DNA of 64,000 nt, taken from the NCBI GenBank assembly GCA_029959085.1, contig JARWIR010000035.1, positions 1,765,501 through 1,829,500 on the forward strand, read 5' to 3'. The position numbers were made by a program, and so were the translations under genes. Source of the stretch: Nemophila menziesii (lineage: Eukaryota; Streptophyta; Magnoliopsida; Boraginales; Hydrophyllaceae). Positions 11,522 through 22,101 of this stretch are shown one piece after another. The notes under the pieces were generated by a model. It ran no database searches. It was not told where the DNA came from and was given only the letters and a program-made list of their open reading frames with translations. Each line of letters opens with the position of its first letter. Position 1 is the stretch's first letter.

Positions 11522-11539
11522 TGGCGCCGCTGCCGGGGA
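11522..11539 (+). other. Element A primer binding site (tRNA-Asp type)
   Basis: TGGCGCCGCTGCCGGGGA, six bases after the LTR. It complements the 3' end of plant tRNA-Asp with one difference (C instead of T at position 9). The same site is in C and D. Confidence 0.85.
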
Positions 11540-11704
11540 CTACATCGTTAGTCCTTGTGCAATTATCTTGTGCTTATATTTTAGTTAGTTCTATATTACG
11601 CTTTTCTTTTTAGTTTTTGTTTTACAGAATTTTTTTTAGGCGAAAGCAGATTTATTAGGAGATAAAGGTCTCGTGTTATTAGATCCTGAAGAAGCTAATA
11701 CAAG

Positions 11705-12772
11705 ATGGAATCTCTAAAGCTCAAGGAGTTAAACCAACAACTAGAGGAATTACGAGAACAATCGCAAAAACTAGCTCAGAGGAATCTAGTACATACCTTA
11801 CCTTCATGTCCTAGTTGTGGAGCAAGAGATCACTTGTGGGATTATTGCATGAACAATCCAGCCTCAATTTCCTTCATGCCTTATCAAAGAGACCATTATT
11901 ATGATGGTTATTATCAATCTCAAGGAAATTACGCTGAGTATCAACCCCCGCAGAGTTACAATTGGGTCGGAGATCAACAGAAATATCATCATAATAACCA
12001 TTATCATGATGATTATTATCAACCACGACCACAATCTTATTATCCTCCACAACCTGCCTATCAAGAAGCGCCGATTTATAATGAAGCTTATCAAGAACCA
12101 CTTTCTTATTCAATGCAGCAAACCGTACAAGAACAATCTTCGAGTTCGAATTCAAGCATGGATGAGATAATGAACCTAATTGAAAAGATGGAGATTAGCC
12201 AGCAAAGAATCCAAAACTCAGACAATGCGCTTGAGAAGCTTGTGTAGTCAGTATCACAAATGGTAAATAAAGTTCAAATCCTTGCAGAAGAGCAACTCCA
12301 AAGTGATACTAGTGCTCCAGCAAACAAAGTTTGTCATGCAGTTGAATTAAGAAGTGGAAAACAACTACCTCCACCAAGACCAGAACCAGAACCAGTCCCT
12401 ATTCCAGAAACGGGGGGAGAAGAAACAACAGAAAATAAGGTCGAAGAGGTAGTTGAACAAAAAAGTGTCCAAGATAAGACACCAGAAAAGAAAGAGAGCC
12501 CAGTGGTACCCAACACATGTCCTCCTCCACCATTCCCTTCACGTGTTAGAAAGGACAATGACCTGGAATTCAAGAAGTTCGTTGACATGGTGAACAAGTT
12601 AAAAGAGATGAATGGATTGCAAGAGAAGTGTAGTGCTACAAATGAAATCAAGTTACCACAAGAAACACCTATTCCCACGAAATCTTGGATGACACCTTCC
12701 ATGATTATGAAGAATCGAGCTGAAAAGTTCGTGGGAATTAAAGGCAAAGGGTGGAAATTTCGTCATCCCTAA
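11705..12772 (+). pseudogene. Element A truncated Gag (zinc knuckle protein), broken
   Basis: Counterpart of the 381-codon ORF of element C. It opens MESLKLKELNQQLEELREQS, a likely coiled coil, then a CX2CX4HX4C zinc knuckle (CPSCGARDHLWDYC). A Tyr/Gln/Asn/His-rich stretch, a second coiled segment, a basic RSGKQLPPPRP block and a Pro/Glu-rich region follow. The tail is KFVGIKGKGWKFRHP. A TAG at 12245-12247 replaces the CAG of C. A deletion near 12600-12660 removes about 30 codons of the conserved Gag C-terminal segment. The capsid-like N-terminal half of Gag seen in D is absent. It cannot make the full protein. Expected role: RNA binding and packaging. Confidence 0.85.
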
Positions 12773-12798
12773 TCGAGGTAACACGTCTAACTTTAAAA

Positions 12799-12836
12799 GA
12801 CGTTAAACAAAAGTGCTATACGGGAGACAACCCGTA
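12799..12836 (+). other. Conserved post-coding motif and hairpin (element A)
   Basis: GACGTTAAACAAAAG followed by TACGGG-AGACAA-CCCGTA, a 6-bp stem with a 6-base loop, just after the stop codon. Element C has the identical hairpin at 57496-57533 and 63538-63575; B has a weaker version near 32760-32800. Confidence 0.7.
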
Positions 12837-13002
12837 ATTCCTTTTATGTTTTTACCTTTTTATTTTTTAATTTACATTTTGCTTAGTTAATTTTAGTTGA
12901 TATTGCATATTTGAGGAAGGTATTAGTGTTTTTGGTGCTCAGGTATTGGAGAAATCGAGTTAGGGAAGGCGAACAAAATTTTTCGGAAAAACTGAAGCAG
13001 GG

Positions 13003-13265
13003 GTGCGGTATACCGGACCTCAGCCGCGGTATACCGCAGGAGAAGAAAACCCGTGCCACGGTGGCAGCCACGTATTTTATGCAGAAAAGAAAAAAAATAA
13101 AGCTGACGGGTTCGGTATACCGGACCCTATACCGCGCCATGCACCGCACGAAGAAAACACGTGCCACGGGGTAGTTATCACGGGTATTTTGACGAAGAGC
13201 TACAGATGTTGCGGGGTACCCTGCGGACAACCCCCTAGTCCGTGCCATGGTCCGCGCGGCGCTGC
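13003..13265 (+). repeat. GC-rich GGTATACC dyad cluster (element A)
   Basis: Contains GCGGTATACCGGACC, CGCGGTATACCGC and TTCGGTATACCGGACC, with ACCCGTGCCACG spacers and GGGTATTTTGACGAAG. This GC-rich island in AT-rich DNA is shared with B and C. It makes long open frames by chance; none looks like a real protein. Confidence 0.75.
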
Positions 13266-13270
13266 TGGAG

Positions 13271-15952
13271 AAAGAAAAACAGGTTTTCAAGCTTATAAAA
13301 GAGGGTTGATTCTTATTAGTCCGAATTTACTAAACCTTAAGCCTCTTTCTCTTCTCCAAAACTCTCCCAACTCCATTGAAGCTCATAAAAACCTTCACCA
13401 ATCATCAAAACACTACCCAATCACCATAAAAACACATCCAATTCATTCTCCACATCATTACAAAGAAGATTCAACCACCCATCTCATACCAAAACACCTT
13501 GAATCCAAGAATCAAAGCTTTAATTTCAGAAATTCATCCTACAATTTCTTAAATCCATACCAATCCATGAAGAATCCATCTTACCCACATAGAGAATCAT
13601 CATCAAATCACCCTTCCTAACCCAAATTAAGCTTGTACAACCAATAATCAAGAGTTTCAAATTTCAAGAGTGTTTAAAGCTTTGAGTTGGGGGTAAATTG
13701 ATATGATTAAGAGAACATAAACATTATTTACTGTAAGGGAGATGAAGAAAAGAAAGGTATTGGATCTAATTGAGAAGAAATCAAGTGAGAAAAGTCCTAG
13801 TTCCAATTCAAAGGGTAAAACAAGTCAAGAAAAGAGAGGTTAGCTAGCTGTGTTGATTCAATGAGCAAAAAGGTTCTAACTTTAGTAAAGAAGACAACAC
13901 AACCTCTATAGATCGAGACTCTACACCCAAAGAAAAAGAGAAAGCTTCAAGGGCCCTGATAGCTTCTCCGAAGAAACAATTAAAGGAACTACCTTTTTCT
14001 TATAAGAAAGTATTTAAAGAAGAAGTTGGAGGAGAATACAAGAAGATTCGTGGAGATTTGGAAAGATTAGGTTGGTCTACGCTCATGGTAAGATGTTCTA
14101 AACGTTCTTTTCGTGAATTGTATTATGTGAGGAGAAGAGGAAGATGTGGCACAGTTGATCTATGAGGAGGTGATACGGATTTTCGATCTCTCTCATGTCG
14201 TTATTTAATGCAATATCCTACGATGATCACGTGTCTTGATCGGAAAAGCGAATATGAAGTTGGGTGAAGAAGCAACACGTGAATTTAAGATGAGTAACAA
14301 TATTGACAATGCTTGGATCATTAAATTTTTGAGAGTAATTACGTAACTTTCAAAAGAAGAAAATGAGTACATCACAACACTCCTCGAGCAATCAAAGAAA
14401 AATCCAGCAAAATCCTATCTTGGATGTTGATAAGGCGAGGTAAAAGCCTCGAAGAGTATGTTTTCTTTCTTCCCTACCATTTCTTTATTTGCAATATGTA
14501 TGCTAATTTTAAATTTTATTTTTCTTGAGTTTTTTTTTCGAGTCGTGAGGACACGGCTCATTTTTGAGTTGGGGGTGGGGATTCGTTGTCCTCATCGTCC
14601 TTTTTGTGTTTTTCATATTTATAATTTTTAGGTTGAATTAAGGCATAGAATATCTTGAATGCACCTATTTGAGCATGATTTAATCAAGTTAATGATAATA
14701 GATAGTATGTTTTTGAAAGATGTTACAAATTTGTTTAGATGCATGTATGAAAACAGGAAATAAAAGATAGGAAAGTTAATGAGCAATGCTAAGAAGTACG
14801 TTGAAACTTAGGGAAATTATTTGGTGTGTAGAACGTGAGGTTTAAAATTAGTTGAAAACCCGCTTATCTATGAACTAATAGTGAAAAAGAAACAAAATCC
14901 GGTAGTTAGAAAAATGAATAAGGCAGTTCTTTCATGATTAAAACACTTGAAACCTTTTATACTTTCTCACCCTTTTACGTTGATTATTGTTATTTATCCG
15001 TCTTAACCCTTCTGAGCCTTTCTAAAGCCTTTTATTTAACCACGTTATAATCCATACCCTTAGTTTGTAGGATTTATCTATATGACCCGCACTCGAATCG
15101 CAAAACCTGAAACAATTCGTTTTAGAGCTTGATTTTGGGGTGGTGGGTTTCATCATTTGGGAACATTGGGTTTTGGGAATTATATTTGTGATATTACTGA
15201 TGATGAAATTATTATTATTGTAACCCTTTGCCGGGGTAATAGTGAATGGAAAAGAAGCTACGAGCTAAATTTGCCAACAAGGGCATAAAAAGAAAGAATA
15301 TATATATGAAAAACAGCATGATATCTCGAACGTCAAAAATAGAATCATAGCTATACAAAAGAAAAAATTGATATGAAAGGAATAAATATTCGGAGCGGCA
15401 AAGTGGATTTTATATCATCAAAGGTTTTATTTGGGATTTATTGGGGATGCACATTAAAATGCATCAATAAATTGGGTTGAGTGAGAACATCTTCGAGTGA
15501 AAACTCAAGCTCTAGGGCGATTCATTAATGGCTAGTGAGGAGAGAGCCAAAAGCTCACTTTTCATTATCCAAATATACCACACCCGTCCTTAAGCCAAGT
15601 TATAACCAAGACCTTAGGATCTCTAACTACTAGATGGAGAAACAATTGAGCTATTAGGTAAATAGGTGAGTGGACCATTGGATGCTGTATTTGGGACCTA
15701 TGAACAACCTATAGCCATCAACCTGAACTAAGTTATCATCCTCTCCTTCTGGCATTGCGAAATTAATCTTAACTTGAATTTATGGATTGTTGATTACATG
15801 TATATTAAGCATACTTGTGCATTATTTCTTGAGCATTACTACATGAGACTTTTTAGGTACTATGCTCTAGGATCATTCATTGTGTTCTGTTATTATTCTC
15901 CTCCTACTTCTTCTTCTTGTTTATATGACTACCCTACTGTTCTTTACTTTTA
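13271..15952 (+). other. Element A 3' noncoding region
   Basis: Mostly noncoding. Polypurine-like modules lie at about 13681-13694, 14562-14580 and 15126-15147. Around 14195-14240 a frame reads QYPTMITCL, which may be a relic of the FP.xIT.LC end of the late ORF seen in D, but stops surround it. Sequence runs parallel to C (58050-60575). Confidence 0.6.
14540..14580 (+). other. Hairpin plus internal polypurine-like module (element A)
   Basis: GAGTCGTG-AGGA-CACGGCTC (14540-14559) is followed by TTTTTGAGTTGGGGGTGGGG (14561-14580). This is the same layout as the hairpin and polypurine tract at the 3' LTR border. Confidence 0.75.
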
Positions 15953-15988
15953 TTGTATCGGGACGATACAACTTTGAGTTGGGGGTCT
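15953..15988 (+). other. Hairpin and polypurine tract of element A
   Basis: TTGTATCG-GGA-CGATACAA (15953-15971), then CTTTGAGTTGGGGGTCT directly before the LTR start TGATG at 15989. Confidence 0.85.
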
Positions 15989-17454
15989 TGATGTCTCCTC
16001 ATTTGTGATAATATAATCTACTTCAGAGACATCATTTTAGGCTTATTTATAAGTTTATAGGTTGATTTTAGCTTAGTTTAGTGCACTTTCCTATTTTGAG
16101 TCTTGATTTAGTGAATTATTATTTTTAGAGCATATTGGGTTTAATTGTTTATTTAGTGTGAAGCTTTAAAGATAATTATGGAGATTAATTAGAGTCCAAG
16201 TCAAAGGCTACAAGATATGGAAAGAGATATGCATGGAAATTGGAGATAGAAGGAAACTAAGTTCAATTAGGAAAAGGAAAAGCTGCCTAAATCTGAATTC
16301 TGCAGTACACGCCTAAAGAAGTGGTTATTTACCTAAGAAATAGGCCGATTTTGGTAATTTCCTTTCATAGGGACAAAGATAATTCTGTTACGATTCTTTT
16401 GGTATCTTATGGAGCTCAAACCGACCAATAACGAAGAAGATATGCTCAAAACGATCCAGCAGTGTTTATCTTTATTTCCTTACGAATTTGAGTTGGGCTT
16501 GGAGTCTATTACTTGGCCTTTCCTCCAAGAAACGAATTAGGTTAACCTATACACTATAAATACAGCCTCTTAGCACTCTTAAATAATCCTTGGCCAGACC
16601 TTAAGGCCAAGAGGAAGCTGCAACACGAGAGAAGACGTCTGGAAGGAGCTGTGCATCATTCATGTCTCCTTCAACCTCTTATTTTGTAATTCTTTTCTCT
16701 TCTTTTCTTTGTATGAATTAATTCTAATAGCTTAGGTTTTGCATAATGTATAAACTATGAATTCTAATTCTTCTATCTAAGTTCTTTGGGAATTATATGT
16801 TTTAATCTGATATTAGCTACTTACCTGTATATTTGATTATGTGTTTTGAATTAATGATTGTTTTCCTTGCTAGTGCATGAGTATATGATTACCTTAATAG
16901 TAGTTAGATGGTCTCCTTGACAGGGTGTTTAACTATTGAACCACCACATAACGTCTAGTGTCGATATTATTTCTGACAAAACATGATTCTAACTAGATAG
17001 TCATTAGGGTTTGTTTTAACCACCATATCACCAATGATTGCAGTATTTGCTTAGGGCCTTAGTAGCGTTTGATAACCCTATTTGAAATCACTTCTTGGTT
17101 GTGCCGTTGCCCCCTTAGTCGCTCTAAAGGTCTAAGGTATGGGAATTTAGAATCCTGACTAAGTATACCAAGAGCTAATATTCTCCCTTATAAATTAGAT
17201 CTAATAGATAGAGTTAGAAGGATTAGTGCATACTAGTAAAACTTAAGCTATATCTTTCATACTATCTTCTTTTCTTTGCTTTTATTTATTTTCTGTCTTT
17301 TATTTAGTAGTTTAGTTTTCATTATAAAAACCAAATAAAAATCTATTTTCCTTTTCTTTCTTTGCGTATTATCTTTCTATCTTTTATATCTGCACTTGAT
17401 AATTTGCATAAGTTCTCTCTAACTTTCGTCAGTCCCTGAGGAACGAATCTTCTT
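15989..17454 (+). repeat. Element A 3' LTR, partial
   Basis: Starts TGATGTCTCCTCATTTGTGA. TATA box CTATAAATA at 16554-16562. It ends at TCTTCTT (17448-17454), about 110-120 bp before the expected LTR end, and runs straight into D integrase sequence. The bases TCTTCTT could belong to either side, since D would encode TSRR there. This is a candidate microhomology joint. Confidence 0.85.
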
Positions 17455-18008
17455 GAAGTGTTTCCGGTAAACTGGCATCTCGCACATTTCTTTACATAAT
17501 CATGACAATCTTTTACAAGTGAAGGCCAGTAAAAACCGGATTGGAATACCTTAGCAGCAGTTCTATCTCCCTTGAAGTGTCCTCCATAGAGTGAATCATG
17601 ACATCCAGCTATAATTGCTTCTGCTTCCTCCTTGGCTACACATCTTCTTATCATTTGGTCAGCACACACTTTGTAGAGGAAAGGATCCTCCCAAAAGAAT
17701 TGTCTAGCACGATTAGCTAACCTTTTTCTTTCTTGATAAGTGGACCCTTCAGGAAAAGAACCACTTACAACTAAATTCGCAATATCTGCATACCAAGGAG
17801 CTTCATAATCTCGAACAACAAATAAACTCTCGTCAGGAAACTCTTCTCTAACTACTTCAGTACCACCATTCATTTCAGGACCTTCAAGACGCGATAGATG
17901 ATCTGCAACCTGATTCTCACAACCCTTTCTATCCTTAATCTCTAAATCGAATTCTTGAAGCAATAAAACCCATCTGATTAACCTCGGTATAGCATCCTTC
18001 TTTTCCAT
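17455..18008 (-). pseudogene. Element D RNase H end and integrase N-terminus
   Basis: The minus strand reads [20 protein letters not shown] then [11 protein letters not shown], the usual end of gypsy RNase H in this lineage. The zinc-binding integrase N-terminal domain follows, with the HHCC pattern in [16 protein letters not shown] and [11 protein letters not shown]. The frame enters element A LTR sequence right after TGNTSRR, so the DDE catalytic core is gone. A frameshift near 18000 separates it from the RT ORF. Not functional. Confidence 0.9.
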
Positions 18009-19260
18009 AAAATATATCTAATCGTTGAATGGTCTGTATAAACGATGACTTTCGCTCCAAGAAGATAAGAGCGGAACTTATTGAATGAATACACAACTGC
18101 TAATAATTCTTTCTCTGTAACTGTATAATTAACTTGAGCACCATTAAAAGTTTTACTAGCATAATATATCGAATGAAATATCTTATCTTTTCTCTGCCCC
18201 AATACAGCTCCCATACATAAATCACTCGCATCACACATAACTTCAAAAGGTAAACTCCAATCTAAAGGTAATACTATAGGAGCAGAAATAAGCTTTTCTT
18301 TGATTTCTTGAAATGCCGCTAAGCAAGCGTCATCAAAAAGGAATTTGGAATCCTTTTCAAGTAAGCTGCATAGCGGTTTAACAATCTTAGAAAAGTCTTT
18401 AATGAATCGCCTATAAAAGCCAACATGGCCCAGAAAACTTCTTACCCATTTAACAGAAACAGGAGGGGGAAGAGTTTTAATTACCTCTATCTTCGCTCTA
18501 TCAACCTCTAACCCATCACTCGAAACTTTGTGACCCAGAACTATACCTTTGCGAACCATGAAATGACACTTCTCCCAGTTTAAGACCAAATCTGTTTCCT
18601 TGCATCTGATTAACACTTTCTCCAAGTTCTCTAAACATCTATCGAAATCATCACCAAACACGGAGAATTCGTCCATAAAAACTTCAAGAAAATTATCGAT
18701 CATATCCCAGAAGATGGCCATCATACATCTTTGAAAGGTAGCAGGTGCATTACACAACCCAAATGGCATTCTACGATATGCAAAAGTACCAAAGGGACAT
18801 GTAAATGTTGTTTTATGTTGATCTTCTGGAGCCACGTAAATCTGATTATACCCAGAATAACCATCTAAGAAACAATAATACTCTCGACCCGCCAATTTAT
18901 CTAACATTTGATCAATGAAAGGAAGTGGAAAATGATCCTTTCCGGTGGCCTTGTTCAGTTTACGATAATCCATACAAACTCTCCAACCAACTACCTTTCT
19001 TGAAGGAATCGCTTCATTTTGATCATTAAGAATTGTTGTGATTCCTCCTTTCTTCGGTACACACTGAACTGGGTTCACCCATTCACTACTCGAAATGGAA
19101 TAAATAATCCCCGCGTCTAAAAGCTTGATAACTTCCTTCTTCACTACATCCTTCATAGCGAGCATTAATCTCCTTTTACCTTCAACTGAGCGTGCGTTAT
19201 CATCTTCAAGTATAATTTTGTGTTGACAATAGGAGGGACTAATGCCTTTGATGTCAGCAA
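17978..19260 (-). pseudogene. Element D reverse transcriptase and RNase H
   Basis: Gypsy-type RT beginning before the open frame at 19165: KGISPSYCQHKI near 19230, then KKEVIKLLDAGIIYSISSSE. RT blocks include WRVCMDYRKLN, FPLPFIDQMLDKLAG, YRRMPFGLCNAPATFQRCM and LNWEKCHFMVRKGIVLGH. RNase H follows with EVMCDASDLCMGAVLGQ, TVTEKELLAVV and YTDHSTIRY. The catalytic box reads VFMDEFSVFG at 18668-18679: the second Asp of the usual F-M-D-D is Glu, which should abolish or cripple polymerase activity. The frame is otherwise open for 395 codons, then shifts at about 18000. Closest lineage is Athila/Tat. Confidence 0.92.
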
Positions 19261-19444
19261 TTGTCTATCCTAACGCCTCTTTGTTGGCTCTTAACACACG
19301 CAACAATTTATCTTCTTGAGGACCTATTAAATTTGCTGAAACAATAACAGGTAGAGTTTCATTAGTACCTAAATACGCATACCTCAAGTGTGCTGGTAAT
19401 GGCTTTTTTCCAGTTCCGGAGGAGATTCAATTGAAGGCTTCTTT

Positions 19445-21965
19445 TTAGGAATAATCTCCCCCCGGTTCTCTCACAGATTCATAGGCAAGACGCCTATACT
19501 TCGGATTCTCAGAATTAAGAGCTGCCACTATTTCGGCAAGCTCTTTCATCATCTCGGGTAAGTCTAATGTCAAAGCGGCCTGCAAGATATCATCATAATT
19601 AAAATAATCAAATACCTCTTGTGACGACTGCTCAACTACATGCATTCGGAAGCAATCTTCTTGAGAATCTGGAAACTTCATAGCTCGGAACACATTAAAT
19701 TTGACTTCCTGCATCTTGGATTCTCATTGTCAATTCGCCGTTTTCTACATCAATCAATGTACGCCCCGTGGCTAGGAATGGTCTTCCCGAAATAATGGGG
19801 ACGTTCCTATCTGCATCGTATTCATGTATAACGAAATCAACGGAAAATACTAACATACCTGCCTTAACAAGGACATCTTCAATTCGGCCTTCTGGATGTG
19901 CAAGAGATCTGTCCTCCATTTGCAAGACCATAGAGGTAGGTCTTGCTTCTCCAATTTTTAGCTTATCAAAGATTTATTTGGGCATCAGATTGATGCTGGC
20001 ACCCAAATCGCATAGTGCTTTACCTTTCCATTCTTCTCCAATCGATATCGGAATTGTGAAACTCCCAGGATCAAGTAACTTTGGAGGCAATTTACTTTGA
20101 CAAATAGCACTACATTCTTCAGGAAGACCAATCATCTCATTATCACAGTATGACCTTTTGTTAGTGAGGGCACTCTTCAAAAATTTTGTGTACTTGGGAA
20201 TATCTCGGATAGCTTCCAACAACAGAATGTTAATACTGAGGGCTCTCACTCTGTTAAAGAACTTTTGAAAATCGGCCAAATCACCCTTTTTCTGAACTCT
20301 ATATGGAAACGGTGGAGGAGGGCGATTACTCATAACATCAACTTTCTTCTTTGGATTTTCTCTCGGCCTCTCTATTTCTTCAACCTCAATATCTTTCTCA
20401 CCCACATCCTTTTCTTTTCTTGGAACTTCTTTCTCTTTCATAACAGGAAAAGGAGGTGGAGGGAGGTTCTTACCACTTCTGAGAGTGACAGCTTTGCAAT
20501 CTTCATGTTGTCTCGGATTTTCTGTGTCACTAGGGAGTTGCCCTTGTGGACGTTGGTTAAGCTGTTTTGCGAATTGATCCATTTGGTTCTGTAGTAGTTT
20601 GATACTTGTGTCAGACGCTTGTTGATTCTGCATAGCTTCCGTCTGGAGAGCAATTAGGCTCTCAACGGTTTTCTAAAGGGTAACCACACATTCTTGTGGA
20701 TGGGCAGGTAAGGCTTTTTGGTTCATGGTTTCATTGTAAGTATCTTGAGGAGCTTGTCATTGCACATAGTTTCCTTGATTCTGTCCTCCTTGATAATTAT
20801 TATGTGGTCTTGGGTTGAAGTTGTTACCTTGGGGACGCGGCTGATACGCATATGTAGGATTGGCTGCCCCATTAGGATTTGAGTATTGAAACCCAGGATG
20901 GGTTCTGTTAGGCTGATACCTATTACCACTTGAATTAAAGTTTCCTCTATTGGAGACAAACATCACAGGCTCTTGATTATTTGGACAACTCTCCTCATCA
21001 TGATCATTCATACCACAATACGAACACATATAAACTTCCTGTGCAGCTTGCACAACTACCTTCTTACCCGAAAATCCTTCTTTTACAGCTAAAGTGAGCT
21101 GTTTTAATTGTTGCTCTATGGTGGTTTGAATCTTGTTCTCGAGGGTGGCGAACTTTTCTTCGATATCAACTTTATTCACTCCTCTAACTGGGGTTCTTAC
21201 TGAATTCCATCCAACTTCATTCTTTACCGTTCTCTCTAGGATGAGTTTCGCATGAGCAGGTTGAACTTCTAAGAACCCAGCACCACATAGCAATTCTAAG
21301 TCATATCTTGAAGTCCCATCAAGACCTTTATAGAAAATTTTTAGCTGTTGTTGTTCTGAAAGGTCATGATCGGGAACTCTACGTAAGCACTTCTGAAATC
21401 TTGTCCAGCTTTTACCCAAAGTTTCATCAAATTCTTGATGGAACTGAGTTAATTCAAGTTGATCATCTAACCGCATGTTACTTGGGTAATACATGTCAAA
21501 GAAAGCAGTTTCTAGTTGTTCCCAATTTGTTATCTTCGTAGGCTCTTGCGTATCGTGCCATTCACTCGCTCCATCAATAACGAAAAATCGAAACGCAGCA
21601 AAATACATTTGTTCCTTTGAAACTCCTTGTGTGATGTAAGAATCACATATCTGCTTGAATTTCTGTACTGCTTGAAGGGGGTCTTCTCCAGCTTTACCAC
21701 GAAAGTTTCCAAAACTTTGGAATTGAGCTGACATACCCGAATCTGGGCGAAACCTCGGAACATCTATATCTGGAGCACCTACCCCTAGAGCAGGAGCACG
21801 GAAAGGAACTTCTTCTGGACCGTTAACAAAGCAGGGATCTTGATTATTCGCCATTTCTCTTTCCTCTTTTTCTTGTTCTCTTCTTTTCTTATCTGCAAGT
21901 CTGATTAACGAATCCGGATTATCAAGGATTTGAACTGGTGGTTCAAATCTAAGCCTTCTTCGCAT
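19445..21965 (-). pseudogene. Element D Gag and protease
   Basis: Starts at ATG 21965 (MRRRLRFEPPVQIL), about 110 bp after the primer site. The capsid-like retrotransposon Gag domain spans roughly residues 60-240. It is followed by a zinc knuckle CSYCGMNDHDEESC (CX2CX4HX4C) and an Asn/Gln/Pro-rich tail. The same frame continues through three in-frame stops (TGA 20757-20759, TAG about 20673, TAA 19974-19976). Beyond them are CKAVTLRSGKNLPPPPFP and the aspartic protease, with active-site CDLGASINLMPK and later ISGRPFLATGRTLIDV. A one-base insertion near 19708 shifts the frame into VKFNVFRAMKFPDSQEDCF (to 19445). The layout is typical of Athila/Tat Gag-Pro, where Gag and protease lie in one frame. 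Inactive. Confidence 0.92.
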
Positions 21966-22077
21966 ACACCAAACCTAAAAAATTCTGAAAGAGAAGAACA
22001 AACAAGAAGCGTAAAACTGATAAAAAAAAAAAAAGCAACTATCACTAAAGGATAAACACCGTGGTCACACGCTACCG

Positions 22078-22095
22078 TCCCCGGCAGCGGCGCCA
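22078..22095 (-). other. Element D primer binding site (tRNA-Asp type)
   Basis: The minus strand reads TGGCGCCGCTGCCGGGGA, six bases from the LTR end. It is identical to the site in A and C. Confidence 0.85.
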
Positions 22096-22101
22096 AAAAC
22101 T

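Larger units (their letters stand above)
10494..17454 (+). mobile_element. Element A: non-autonomous gypsy element lacking both outer LTR ends
   Basis: Related to the young element C but older. It has a partial 5' LTR (10494-11515), primer site, truncated gag, a long 3' noncoding part, polypurine tract and a partial 3' LTR (15989-17454). Protease, RT, RNase H and integrase are absent. Compared with the full LTR of C, about 545 bp are missing from the outer end of the 5' LTR and about 110-120 bp from the outer end of the 3' LTR. It sits exactly where the integrase core of D is missing, and no target duplication is visible. Confidence 0.85.

Noticed and set aside
11522..11539. Possible tRNA gene fragment
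   Set aside because: It is the retrotransposon primer binding site, only 18 bp complementary to a tRNA-Asp 3' end; no tRNA fold around it.
13003..13620. 205-codon open frame across the dyad cluster of element A
   Set aside because: Begins inside the palindromic repeats and continues into a Ser/His/Pro-rich noncoding stretch. I see no matching frame listed at the parallel region in C, which argues against selection.
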